Assembly (NCBI RefSeq): GCF_002575655.3
Contig: NC_053037.3
Span: forward strand, 449,283,793 to 449,347,792
DNA: 64,000 nucleotides
Direction of reading: 5' to 3'
Source: Aegilops tauschii subsp. strangulata
Taxonomy: Eukaryota; Streptophyta; Magnoliopsida; Poales; Poaceae
Part shown: positions 1-9,761 of the stretch, piece after piece
Position numbering within the stretch: position 1 is the first letter of the stretch
Layout: every line of letters starts with the position of its first letter
Notes under the pieces: model-generated
The model's database searches: none
What the model was told of the DNA's origin: nothing
What the model saw: the letters and a program-made list of their open reading frames with translations, nothing else
Made by a program: the position numbers and the translations under genes

Positions 1-514
1 AGATCATCATCATCTAGCTCAAGTGGATCATGTGCAAGGCAAAGGTTTGCCCTTGATAGGTTTTCTATTTTACCGGTCTCATGGTGGTTGTTGGGAGACC
101 GGGTTATAGGATCGATTGTCGTACTATCAAGGGGGGCTCTCAAGTTGGTAGCTTGATCGTATCATTAGTAGAGAGCTCAAACCATTGCATCCTTGCATCA
201 TGTTTCTTGGTTCTTGTTTGGTTCTCTTTGTGAGTCTTAGAGATTATGTTCATCTTGATGACAAGCTTGAGTTCATCGAAAACGGAGTTCACATACTTCT
301 TCTATTGTGTTTTCGGTGTTGGACATTTTACCGGTCTCTTTCGAGGAAGGGTTCTCACCATTTTCTTATGGGCCTTTTCTCGTTTGCTTCTTATTTTTAT
401 TTCTATCAAGATTGTGTTAGACCTTGTCGCTAGCTTTCCAACAAACTTGGTTTCGTCGAATTCGGAGTTCGTTTGCAGAAGTTGTGGTAATTCTGGTGTT
501 CTGAAAAGGTTGCA

Positions 515-870
515 GTGGTACTACCGCGGACAGGAGCGGATGTAATTTTTTACTACCGCTCTTGGGAGCGGTACTACCGCTTGGAGCAGTACTACCGCGG
601 CTACTTTCGTGGCTACTTCCGCTCGGGACCAAAAACTCGTCACAAGTCTAGCGGTGGTAGGCACGGATGTAATTTTTTAGTACCGCTCGCAAGCAGTAGT
701 ACTGCTACCCTTAGCAGTAGTACCGCTACCCCTAGCGGTAGTACCGTGAGGTCAAGCGGTACTACCGCTCCGACGGTTCTTCTGGCTTTTTTGCCTCCTC
801 GTTGTTGTGTTTCCAAGGGCTACTACCGCCTTAGCGGTAGTACCGCTCCTTGGAGCGGTAGTACCGCTCG
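515..870 (+). repeat. GCGGTAGTACCGC motif array in U3
   Basis: Many perfect and near copies of the 13-bp odd palindrome GCGGTAGTACCGC, in both orientations, lie irregularly spaced just upstream of the LTR TATA box. The same motif family occupies U3 of the Copia element at 8974-21217. Confidence 0.85.
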
Positions 871-910
871 ATGCGGGCTGTGAGCATAACGGTTGGATTT
901 TCCCCCCACC

Positions 911-918
911 TATAAAAG
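911..918 (+). promoter_or_regulatory. LTR TATA box
   Basis: TATAAAAG in a C-rich context, downstream of the motif array. This is the position expected for the core promoter of a plus-strand LTR. Confidence 0.6.
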
Positions 919-1451
919 GGGGTCTTCCCCCCCAATGAACCTTAGCCTTTGAGCTCGTGTTCTTCCCCCATTGTTGACCTTCTTCGAGCTTGCTAACTCT
1001 CAATCCCTCCATGGATTCTTGCTAGTTTTTGAGGGAAAAGAGAGAGGAGATCTAGATCCACATTTCCTCCAATCACTTTCTCCTCTATGTGAGGGGAACC
1101 CCTTGGATCTAGATCTTGGAGTTCTTAGTGTTCTCCTTCTTGTTCTTCCTCTCATTTTCCTCCCTAGCATTAGTTGCTTCGATGGGATTTGAGAGAGAAG
1201 GACTTAAGCACTCCGTGTGCCCTTGCCATTGCATTTGGTGCATCGGTTTGAGTTCTCCACGTGATACGTGGAAGTTACAAGTTGAGAAGCTTATTACTCT
1301 TGGGTGCTTGGTATCCTTGAGCTTGTTCCTCTTGGGTGCTTGGGCGCCCTAGACGGTTGGTGGTGTTCGGAGCTCAATCATTGTGGTGTAAAGCTTCGGG
1401 CAAGCGTCGGGGTCTCCAATTAGGTTGTGGAGATCGCCCCGAGCAATTTGA

Positions 1452-1560
1452 CGGGTACCGGTGACCGCCCCCAAGGGTTGCCAAAGTGTACGGGTTCGGT
1501 GACCGCCCCCAAGGGTTGCCATTTGTACGGGTTCGGTGACCGCCCTCAAGGGTCCCTTAG
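1452..1560 (+). repeat. U5 tandem triplication, about 38 bp period
   Basis: Three head-to-tail copies of a unit containing GGTGACCGCCCCCAAGGGTT at a 37-38 bp period. The homologous part of the LTRs at 8974 and 19625 has a single copy, so this is an expansion private to this LTR. Confidence 0.75.
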
Positions 1561-1976
1561 TGGAATCACAACATCTTGCATTGTGCAAGGGCGTGAGGAG
1601 ATTACGGTGGCCCTAGTGGCTTCTTGGGGAGCATTGTGCCTCCACACTGCTCCAAACGGAGATTAGCATCCGCAAGGGTGTGAACTTCGGGATACATCGT
1701 CGTCTCCACGTGCCTCGGTTATCTCTTACCCGAGCTCTTTACTTATGCACTTTACTTTGTGATAGCCATATTGTTTCTTTTCATATATCTTGCTATCACC
1801 TAGTAGTTTATCTTGCCTAGCATAAGTTGTTGGTGCACATAGGTGAGCCCAGTTGTTGTAGGTTTTGTGCTTGACAAATTAACCGCTAGGTTTATTCCGC
1901 ATTTGTTCAAGCCTAAACCGTAATTATTTTAAAGCGCCTATTCACCCCCCCTCTAGGCAACATCCTCGATCTTTCA

Positions 1977-2185
1977 GATGCCTACACATCTCATTGATTC
2001 CCAGCTTGCAAGATTCAGAACCAACAAATAAGATCCAAATAATAAGTACAATAAAGATGCCTACACATCTCATTGATTCCCAACTTGCAAGATTCAGAAC
2101 CAACAAATAAGATTCAAATAATAAGTACAACAAAGATGCCTACACATCTCACTGATTCCCAGCTTGCAAGATTCAGAACCAACCC
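1977..2185. repeat. 79-bp tandem repeat abutting the LTR
   Basis: Two full units and one partial unit, starting GATGCCTACACATCTC at 1977, 2056 and 2135 (period exactly 79). The array starts at the first base after the LTR end. The last copy diverges after about 50 bases. Confidence 0.85.
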
Positions 2186-2228
2186 ATTAGAGCCTTTTGA
2201 TAAAGTGAATATCGGGATTAAATCCATC

Positions 2229-2447
2229 CTATCTAGCCATGTCATACAATCGAAGAACTTGGCGAATGCTCTTGACCGTCACAACATCTGTAGTTGAGTA
2301 TTCCTGTTTGCACAGCACAAACAAGGAGACAGGAGAGCATGATTTCCCTTTAATAGTGGCCTCCTTGAACTCAACCTCCAGCTCTACTTGGATGAGGTCT
2401 GCCTGGAGTTCCATGATTCAATTCATGCGCCTTTTTCTGCAGTTCAC
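2229..2447 (-). other. Possible minus-strand exon fragment, unrecognised
   Basis: On the minus strand a polypyrimidine-rich TTTGCTTCATTTCAG precedes 2447, as at a plant 3' splice site. An open frame of 61 codons follows (2414 to 2229) with ordinary amino-acid composition (ELQADLIQVELEVEFKEA). I do not recognise the protein. It could be the last exon or 3' UTR of the gene whose possible first exon lies at 4078-4400 on the same strand, with the minisatellite at 3435-3698 inside an intron. This rests only on splice-site-like signals; chance is a real alternative. Confidence 0.25.
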
Positions 2448-3434
2448 CTGAAATGAAGCAAAGATTGCATCATTCAGCTAGCAAGAAGTACTTGCTCTTG
2501 TGAGCTGGCAGCTTCTTCTTTAGTAGTTGCACTAAAATTGAGGAACATTAAGGTTGGTTGTCTGGCTCACGTAAGGTGCAACTATAATTTTCTTATCCTT
2601 TTGTGCAGTTCCACTAAAATAAAGTGCCATTGTGGTGACAGTGACGGCTCCATCTTGCAAAGGCTAATAAAATGTTGCACGAGATTACCAGCAGAACTTG
2701 ACGGAGATTTTGGAAACTCCAATCACCATTTTGTGCAGTTCCACCAAAATTGAGAGATGTTGCCCACGTGACATTTTAGTTGAACTTCACAAGACACTCA
2801 TTCCAAAAAAAGTGTTTTGTGAAGTTCACCAAAAGGTCACAATAGCAACAAGGTGAACTGGATATCCCTATCTGCACAAAAAGATAGAAAGTAAATAGTT
2901 GCTGGTCAATAAGAATATACGAAACATATACAAAATGAAAAGAAGCATCTTAATTATGTTCATGGCAATCACGCAAGGACAGTAGAAATTTTAAAATATC
3001 AGCAATGCTTCATGTTACCAGAAGCATTACGATCAACAATGAGATTCCTCAAATATGGGATTACTTTAATGGTGGCATTGCTTGTTTACCAGACATAGTA
3101 AATCAACAGCAGCTAAAGAGTTGGTTTAAGGGCATGGGACCGTGGGGACACCAGGACACTCAGCAGCGTAAAGGAGCAACTTACTTATCATACTGGGGAA
3201 AACAGCAGGAGTGCCATTTGTAACACAGTTTAATTGCATCTTATCACTGGAGGCATTAGATTAACAATAACACTGGTTAGACATGTCCCTAACGTAACAG
3301 TGTGATCGCTTCATTTTACATGCGCCCTTACATTAACAACAGCAAAAGGTTGGTATAAGGACATGCGACAGTGGACGCATCAGCACAATGAACCTACAAG
3401 GAGGCATAAAGTGGTGATGCCGAGTTTGTTCATG
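2448..3434. other. AT-rich DNA with no gene seen
   Basis: No protein-like reading frame. A short phrase resembling TTGTGCAGTTCCACTAAAAT recurs, with variation, near 2435, 2530, 2600, 2730 and 2815. This suggests degenerate dispersed repeats or intron sequence. Confidence 0.4.
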
Positions 3435-3698
3435 CTATGTGAGGGCAGTAAACCTAATCCTGGAGAGCTTGTACTATGCGAGGGTAGCAAATCTAATCCT
3501 GGAGACCTTTTACTATGTGAGGGCAGCAAATCTAATCCTGGAGACCTTTTACTATGTGAGGGCAGCAAATCTAATCCTGGAGACCTTTTACTATGTGAGG
3601 GCAGCAAATCTAATCCTGAGACCTTTTACTATGTGAGGGCAGCAAATCTAATCCTGGAGACCTTTTACTATGTGATGGCAGCAAATCTAATCCTAGAC
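3435..3698. repeat. 39-bp minisatellite, about 6.8 copies
   Basis: Units start with CTATGTGAGGGCAGCAAATC at 3435, 3474, 3513, 3552, 3591, 3629 and 3668. One unit is 38 bp because of a single-base loss, and the last is truncated. Thirty-nine is a multiple of three, so long repetitive ORFs appear on both strands. I treat these as by-products, not genes. Confidence 0.9.
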
Positions 3699-4077
3699 AT
3701 ACTCTGTTGACTTGTCCACTAGCCGCCACTTTCTATCCTTTTTTCAACCAATAATAGATCTATTCCTTATCCAGTTTGTACTGCGTTTTCCCATTATTTC
3801 CCTTTTCAACCAAGAGACCGGTTGGGTATCTTGTCTCTACTACTTTCACCATATTATTTCCTCTTTGAATCAAGTCCTAGATTCATGCTACAACTTTCCC
3901 CCCTTTCTTCGTTGTTTGAACAAAGCCCTAGATTCGAATGCATGAAGTAGCTTTACCTCTAATAATACTAATAATTTAGGTGGCTTTGGAAGAGCTGGTG
4001 GGAGTAGAAAAAGATGCACATGCAGACACGTGGGGAGCTGGGGCAGTAGAGCAAGGCCGCTTTCGAAGAACTTATAC
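3699..4077. other. Spacer with no gene seen
   Basis: Mixed AT-rich sequence between the minisatellite and the possible minus-strand first exon. No motif or frame can be supported. Confidence 0.3.
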
Positions 4078-4400
4078 CTGAGGGTCGCCGGGATGTCGGC
4101 GGCGGCAGGTCGGATCTGCGGACAATACGGCATGGAGGAAGAAGGGTCGGAGGACCTCCCGAGCCGGCGCTGTGTCGGAGAGAACGACACGGGCAGAGGA
4201 TCGGGCCCCTCCGGCAGCTGTGGGTTTCCTCCCTCGGTGGCGATGACCGCGTGAACGATGCACCTTTTAGTCCTCTACACACACCAGCCGACGGGATCCG
4301 GCCGGATCTATGACCAGCGGTGAGCAGAGAGAAAATGTCGCTACCGCTGTCTTGTTTATATCTGGAGAGGATGAGAGAATGAAGAGAACAACCCTAGTAA
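4078..4400 (-). other. Possible first exon (5' UTR type), minus strand
   Basis: Read on the minus strand, a GC-rich stretch starts about 30 bp after TATATA at 4427-4432 and ends at a good plant donor, CCCTCAG|GTATAAG (intron base 4077). The sequence is pyrimidine-rich, like a cereal 5' UTR. It contains short frames but no recognisable protein. If real, the gene runs leftward into 4077-1977 and may have been cut by the LTR at 1976. No coding exon could be identified with confidence. Confidence 0.35.
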
Positions 4401-4426
4401 AGCAAGCGCTCAGGCCCCTGCGTCCA

Positions 4427-4432
4427 TATATA
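4427..4432 (-). promoter_or_regulatory. TATA box of the possible minus-strand gene
   Basis: TATATA within CACTATATATGG on the minus strand, 25-35 bp before the GC-rich exon-like segment. Confidence 0.35.
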
Positions 4433-4984
4433 GTGGAGTGATTATCTTTTTTCTCTCCACAACAAGCGTTTCAATTTGTGTACATGGCATTAAAGAAAAG
4501 AAACTCTCGATTTAAGGTGACTACTGTCGACTCCTACTTACTACTAGTAGTACTACAGTATTGTTCACTTGTGCTCCCCGCCCCTCCATTCATTGAACAA
4601 CCCCACGGGTGAATAAACATACAGTAAGTACTGTATTTATATAGAACGAACAAGCTCGAACTATTTTCGCGTAGTTAAAAGTTGAGGGCGTGGCTTTTCC
4701 CTGGCAGTACGCGCGACAGTTTTCGGGTAGGCGGTTTGACAGAGAGGCGAGGAGGGTGAGCGAGTGGGGCTGTGCGATTTGACGGCGCGTTACTGCTGGA
4801 AAGACTTGTGATATGACCACTCACTACAGTCATGAATTACTGGCACTCCGACCGGGGTGATGCCCCCCTTCCGTTCCGTGCTCTAATCTGGTGCATGACA
4901 CGTCGACCCGGATGCTGGCTCTCCCACATGTCGGAGTAGTAAGAAGGAGCAAAGAATGATGCGGTATATACTAGTACTATACTA

Positions 4985-5139
4985 CTCCCTCCGTTCCTAA
5001 ATATAAGTCTTTGGAGAGATTTCACTATGGACCACATACGGAGAAAAATGAGTGAATCTACACATAAAATGCATCTATATACATCCGTATGTGGTCCACA
5101 GTGAAATATCTACGAAGACTTATATTTAGGTCGGAGGAG
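4985..5139. mobile_element. Stowaway MITE
   Basis: A 155-bp palindromic element with termini CTCCCTCCGTTCCTAAATAT and its inverted copy ATATTTAGGTCGGAGGAG. It is preceded by TA. The right terminus is slightly decayed and the right TA is lost. It is non-coding and would be mobilised in trans by a Tc1/mariner transposase. Confidence 0.9.
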
Positions 5140-5201
5140 TGCGAACCACGGCAGCCCAGTGAACCAGCAGTGCGAACCACAGTAGCCCAGTGAACCAGCA
5201 G
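5140..5201. repeat. 31-bp tandem duplication
   Basis: Two copies of a unit beginning GTGCGAACCAC and ending CAGTGAACCAGCA, differing at two bases, directly adjacent to the MITE end. Confidence 0.8.
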
Positions 5202-5449
5202 TAGAAAACAATGTGGTGATATGGCCATAAAAAACAATGTGCTACGGTCCACACTGTAGCATGTACAATAACACTCCTCTTTGTTTGGATCCCTGAGTTA
5301 GAGCTAGTTTGGGTTGAAATAGCCTCAAATTATCGAAACAAGAGGGGTTAGTTTGAGCTAGTTTGCTCTAACCCAGCTAAAAAAACTAGCCCGGTGGAGA
5401 GGTTCTAATTGGGTTAGTTATCCTCGGGCCCACTAAAAGAGAACTAAAA

Positions 5450-5692
5450 AAATCTCCCCTGCCCGCACCAGATCGCTCCCCCCTCTCGCACGACTCCTCT
5501 CTGTTCCCCATAGGGCCGCTCGCCCTCTCTCTCCTCCGGTCGCCCTCTCCTTCCGGCCTCCGCCGCCCTACTCCGGCCGCCCTCTCCCTCCGGCCTTCGA
5601 AGGTCGCCCCGCTCCCCCTTCACCCGTCGTTTTTCTCCCTCTGTCGTGCGCGGCGGCGGCGCATCTACTAGGGAGGTCACGAGAAGGGTGAG
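5450..5692 (+). other. Exon-like CT-rich segment (5' UTR type), plus strand
   Basis: A strongly pyrimidine-rich, GC-rich stretch followed by GAGAAGG|GTGAGTTTG, a close match to a plant splice donor. It resembles a cereal first exon. The possible partner exon is at 6245-6440, with the 61-bp repeat array lying between as intron. No protein is recognised. Confidence 0.3.
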
Positions 5693-5846
5693 TTTGTTCG
5701 TTCCTTCTCTGTCTCACGGCAATATCAGTGATCTTGCTTGCTCTAGCGCTAATTCTGATTTGGAAAAGTAGATCCTGATCAAACTTGGTATAGATTTGTG
5801 GTGCACGCATGGAATTGTTTGATGCTGCTTGAGGAGGTAATAAATC

Positions 5847-6240
5847 TTTCTAGAGGCCCAAAGATTCAGGTCACCTTTCTAGGTATTTCAATTTCAGGCT
5901 TGCATTATTTCTAGAGGCCCAAAGATTCAGTTCACCTTTCTAGGTATTTCAATTTCAGGCTTGCATTATTTCTAGAGGCCCAAAGATTCAGTTCACCTTT
6001 CTAGGTATTTCAGTTTCAAGCTTGCATTATTTCTAGAGGCCCAAAGATTCAGTTCACCTTTCTAGGTATTTCACTTTCAGGCTTGCATTATTTCTAGAGG
6101 CCCAAAGATTCAGTTCACCTTTCTAGGTATTTCAGTTTCAGGCTTGCATTATTTCTAGAGGCCCAAAGATTCAGTTCACCTTTCTAGGTATTTTAGTTAC
6201 AGGCTTGCATTATTTCTAGAGGCCCAAAGATTAAGTTCCC
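5847..6240. repeat. 61-bp tandem array, about 6.5 copies
   Basis: Units begin TTTCTAGAGGCCCAAAGATT at 5847, 5908, 5969, 6030, 6091, 6152 and 6213, an exact 61-bp period. Only a few substitutions separate the units, so the array is young or homogenised. Confidence 0.95.
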
Positions 6241-6244
6241 AGTC

Positions 6245-6440
6245 GGCGGCAAGCGGCCCTGCTACCCATGCCGGTGTCGACCTCAACTCGCAAGGGCTGG
6301 CGTCGGAGGGATTCCCGGGGCTTGGGCTCTACAGAGCCTTCCTCTAGAGCGACAATGGCGAGCTCCTCCCTCGGTGCGTGAGGGGTTCCGGGCTCCCTCC
6401 CTATCGTGAATGACTTCCGTGATGAGTTAGCTCATTCTTT
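6245..6440 (+). pseudogene. Broken exon-like fragment, unrecognised
   Basis: A GC-rich segment follows AAGTTCCCAG (acceptor-like). One frame reads protein-like phrases such as GVDLNSQGLASEGFPGLGLY but meets a TAG after about 35 codons and further stops near 6390. It may be the N-terminal part of a transposon-associated or low-copy protein. I cannot name the family. The AT-rich sequence after 6440 has no continuation. Confidence 0.25.
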
Positions 6441-6620
6441 GTTTCATGAAGTGTTTTTTTATTTTGTGAAGCTTGATTGACGACTTGTATGTTTAAGTGG
6501 GATAACTCATTTGTATGGACAAAGTAAAAATTATCATGTTTTGCATGCTTGATTTGTACAGATGGTTCGTTTATGTCAATTGTGAGCGGGAGGAGGCCAC
6601 ATAAGAGCCGGCCACACCAA

Positions 6621-6966
6621 GAGGGTGCTTGGATCCAAGGGACTTATTTTAGTCTGACTAAAAATAGTCTCTTTAAGAGGCTAAAGTTCCAAGCACCCCT
6701 GACTAATGAGGGGCTAAAACTAGTCTTGAGACTAAATTTTTTTAGTCAGGGGTACCCCTACTAAAATGTGGATTAGTCCTCTCTCTCCTCATTTAACTCC
6801 TCTCCTTTAACACAGGTGAGTTCTGGATTGGAGGATTTGGAGGATAACAAATGCTCATTAACTTGATTTTAGTCTCTTTAGTATTTGGATCCAAGCATGG
6901 GTGAGGCTAGCAAGTTTTAGTCCCACTACTTTTAGTCATGGAACTAAAACGTATCCAAGCACCCTC
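6621..6966. mobile_element. MITE with GAGGGTGCTTGGAT termini
   Basis: A 346-bp non-coding element with inverted termini GAGGGTGCTTGGATCC (left) and GTATCCAAGCACCCTC (right). Internal phrases such as TTTAGTC/GACTAAA repeat in both orientations. It is flanked by CAA on both sides. A three-base duplication fits a PIF/Harbinger-like MITE, though hAT-like is possible. Confidence 0.8.
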
Positions 6967-7828
6967 CAAATCCGGCAGGAAATAGGGTCCAAAGTAGCCA
7001 AATGATTGAGATAGAGCATTTATTGTCAATCTAACCCTGCCATCCATACACCTCTTTGGTTTAGAGTTAGTTCAGGGTTAGAATCTAATTCTAACCTCTA
7101 ACTGAGTTAGAGTTCTCCTCGTCTCGGTTCATCGCCATCATACTTTCCCCATTCCTGTGTTTTCAGTATCCTGCGAATTAAAGAGGCCCTTTTTTGCGGG
7201 AAAAATCAAAAAGGCCCTTAGACTGGTTTTGGTCCGGTCATTTTTTATAAACGTGTTATGTCCAAAATTTAATGAACGTGCTCCGGTTTCCACGAAAATA
7301 ATCCGGTTTCATGTAGTAATTCATGCATTTATTTATTCTTCTGCGAGGGGTTTGCATGTAATTCGTGAGGTCTGAAATGTAAAGTACCCCGGCATATGCT
7401 CCGAGTCGTGCATGCACTACGACCCAGATGCTCTATGTCCCACATGTCGGCGAATGGGAGCAAGTGGAAATAGCATAGGAGTACATATAGGAGGATAAAT
7501 GCGTGAAATAATATGTACTGTGAAGCGTAGCCGCGGTTCGAAAAGGAGACCTAAAGTGATGACTGCTATAGGTCGCACGCACCCAACTAGTGGTACTAGA
7601 CATACGACTAATTTTTCCCTCAGAAAAAAGAGGCACGAGTGCTCAGTACTCCTATTCTATAAACACGAGTCCCATCTGACAACAGCGTCCGTGCTACAGC
7701 TAGCTCTCCTCCCTCGTTTCTCTCTTCTAATTCTAAACTCGGCCGACGCCCGGTGGGCGGGGTGGGTTTGCTCAACTGCGGCCCCACCTCACAGTGAAAA
7801 CGTTACGACTGGAATAAAATGCCATATA
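6967..7828. other. Low-copy spacer with no gene seen
   Basis: No supported coding frame. The sequence at about 7410-7470 (GATGCTCTATGTCCCACATGTCGG) resembles about 4905-4955, which hints at an old local duplication around the two Stowaway elements. Confidence 0.35.
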
Positions 7829-7995
7829 CTCCCTCCGTTCATAAATATAAGCCTTTTTAGATACTATTTCAAATGGAATACAGCATACAGATGTATGTAG
7901 ACATAGTTTGGAGTGTAGATTCACTCATTTTGCTCCGTATGTAGTAGTCACTTGCTGGAATCTTTAGAAAGACTTATATTTGGGAACGGAGGGAG
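7829..7995. mobile_element. Stowaway MITE
   Basis: A 167-bp element with termini CTCCCTCCGTTCATAAATAT and ATATTTGGGAACGGAGGGAG, flanked by TA on both sides (7827-7828 and 7996-7997). It has the typical grass Stowaway internal phrase GATTCACTCATTTTGCTCCG. Confidence 0.95.
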
Positions 7996-8119
7996 TACTA
8001 TACTAATAAAACATTAAGGCCACGAGGCGATGCAGTGCTGGTTACAGGAGGCAAGAAGAGATGCATCCATCGACGACGTCCACCTCCTCGACTCAGGGCG
8101 CCGGCCCACCGAACGGCGC

Positions 8120-8660
8120 CTAAGTAGCAGCGGCTTTCGTGGCCAGGTCGACGTGCTTCTGAACAATGGCGTCTAAAGATTCGAACCGCTGGAAGAAGGC
8201 CAACGTCTTTCTGTCCTCGCTTTCCATGTAGTGGCCTATGTAGACGATTTCCTCGTAGACGTGGATGTGCAGGTCGACGGTTTCTTGCATGGCGAGGCGT
8301 TGCGCGGCGAGCGCGGCCTCGAGGTGCGCATTCTTCGTCGCGACCTCCGGCACCTGCAGGGCCACCAGGGCTTGAAAGAGTTCGTCACCATGGAGGCCGA
8401 TGAGGGTGGCAGGCAATGAGGAGCCTGGGCGCGGGCTGGAGCAGTACGGCAAGGTCGTCCGTGCGCTTCTTGACGGCGGTGAACTTGTGGATGGAGTTGA
8501 CCATCATGTCGTCCATGCGAGAGGCGAAGCCGGCGTTGGCGAGGGCTACGATGGCTGCGGTCGCCAGCACCGTCTGGAAACGCTGCGTGGTGCGGGGCCG
8601 CAGGCCGACGCCTTGGATGATTTGGCACAGCCGACTGCCGCTCGCGTCGATCGCCTCCAT
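8120..8660 (-). pseudogene. Small gene with one frameshift, unrecognised product
   Basis: On the minus strand an ATG at 8660 opens a frame of about 90 codons (starts MEAIDASGSRLCQIIQGVG; it includes an Ala-rich hydrophobic stretch around residues 29-40) and stops at 8385. A different frame, open from 8452 to 8120, carries on with equally protein-like, helix-rich sequence (LEAALAAQRLAMQETVDLHI) to a TAG at 8120. The two overlap near 8400-8450, which suggests one protein of about 180 residues broken by a single frameshift. A TATA box at 8756-8763 sits about 100 bp upstream of the ATG. GC content is high, as in many cereal single-exon genes. I do not recognise the family. A sequencing error could mimic the break. 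Confidence 0.5.
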
Positions 8661-8755
8661 AGGTGCTTCTGGCTTCTGGTCACTTGGTCTTGGATTGGAG
8701 TGAGCAGTGTTGCGCAGAGACTTGGGAGTAGATGGATTGGAGTGGTGGCGTGCCT

Positions 8756-8763
8756 TTATTATA
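8756..8763 (-). promoter_or_regulatory. TATA box of the 8.1-8.7 kb gene relic
   Basis: TATAATAA within CTCATATAATAAAGGC on the minus strand, followed by a CT-rich leader and the ATG at 8660. Confidence 0.5.
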
Positions 8764-8879
8764 TGAGAGTCCAAACTCTGTTGCATTCACATCGTGTTGG
8801 CTCTATTATGCTTCTCCAATTAATTCCCTCTGCATGTAATTGAGGATGCATCATTGACCGTTCAACATCTCGGGAACCG

Positions 8880-8973
8880 CTACCCTCTCCCTCCTTGGCA
8901 TTCAAGCACCTCTGGACCCGTCGACGACGAGGTGCCTATGGTGACTTCGTAAATTTCAAGATGATAGTGCCGT
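8880..8973 (+). mobile_element. Retroposon (LINE/SINE) tail, left part
   Basis: The phrase GTGACTTCGTAAATTTCAAG followed by ATGATA is, from memory, typical of a Triticeae retroposon 3' tail. It is interrupted by the Copia insertion and resumes at 21218. The left boundary is not certain. Confidence 0.4.
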
Positions 8974-9707
8974 TGAAAGGATCGATATAGTTGACTAGAG
9001 GGGGGGGGGGTGAATAGGCAACTAACAATTTTTAGCTTTTCTTTACCAAATTAAACTTTGCATCAAAATAGGTTGTCTAGATATGCAACTAAGTGAGCAA
9101 CCTATATGATGCAACGACAACAAGCACGCAAGTAAGTAAGAGAAACAACACAATTAAACTAGCGAAAGTAAAGGAACAAGATAACCAAGAGTGGAGCCGG
9201 TGGAGACGAGGATGTGTTACCGAAGTTCCTTCCTTTTGAAGGGAAGTACGTCTCCGTTGGAGCGGTGTGGAGGCACAATGCTCCCCAAGAAGCCACTAGG
9301 GCCACCGTATTCTCCTCACGCCCTCACACAATGCGAGATGCCGTGATTCCACTATTGGTGCCCTTGAAGGCAGCGACCGAACCTTTACAAACAAGCTTGG
9401 GGCAATCTCCACAACTTAATTGGAGGCTCCCAACGACACCACAAAGCTTCACCACAATGGACTATGGCTTCGCGGTGACCTCAACCGTCTAGGGTGCTCA
9501 AACACCCAAGAGTAACAAGATCCGCTAGGGATAAGTGGGGGAGTCAAATTTCTCTTGGTGGAAGTGTAGATCGTGGCCTTCTCAACCAATCCCGAGCAAA
9601 TCAACAAGTTTGATTGGCTAGGGAGAGAGATCGGGCGAAAATGGAGCTTGGAGCAACAATGGAGCTTTTGGGGGAAGAGATAGGTCAACTTTGGGGAAGA
9701 AGACCCC

Positions 9708-9715
9708 TTTATATA
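9708..9715 (-). promoter_or_regulatory. TATA box in the 3' LTR
   Basis: TATATAAA on the minus strand, downstream of the U3 motif array. It is the same position as in the 5' LTR. Confidence 0.6.
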
Positions 9716-9761
9716 GTGGGGGGAACAAACCAACCGTTACCCCCCCTCTGCCCCGAAGAAA

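Larger units (their letters stand above)
1..1976 (+). mobile_element. Copia LTR (SIRE/Maximus-related), downstream part
   Basis: The segment ends in a TTTCA terminus preceded by a C-rich stretch with the phrase CTATTCACCCCCC. That matches, in opposite orientation, the LTR edges of the Copia element at 8974-21217. The downstream half also shares about 200 bp with that LTR (the region around GTGGCCCTAGTGGCTTCTTGG). A TATA box at 911 and an upstream array of GCGGTAGTACCGC motifs place U3 before about 940 and R-U5 after it. The upstream LTR edge is not visible, so the element continues left of the window or is truncated. It is probably a related but distinct family, because the distance from TATA to LTR end (about 1065 bp) is longer than in the complete element (about 735 bp). 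No coding capacity is seen. Confidence 0.7.

Noticed and set aside
3363..3710. 115-codon ORF with GSKSNPGD repeats and its antisense partner
   Set aside because: Both follow from the 39-bp period; there is no conserved flank, promoter or splice signal.
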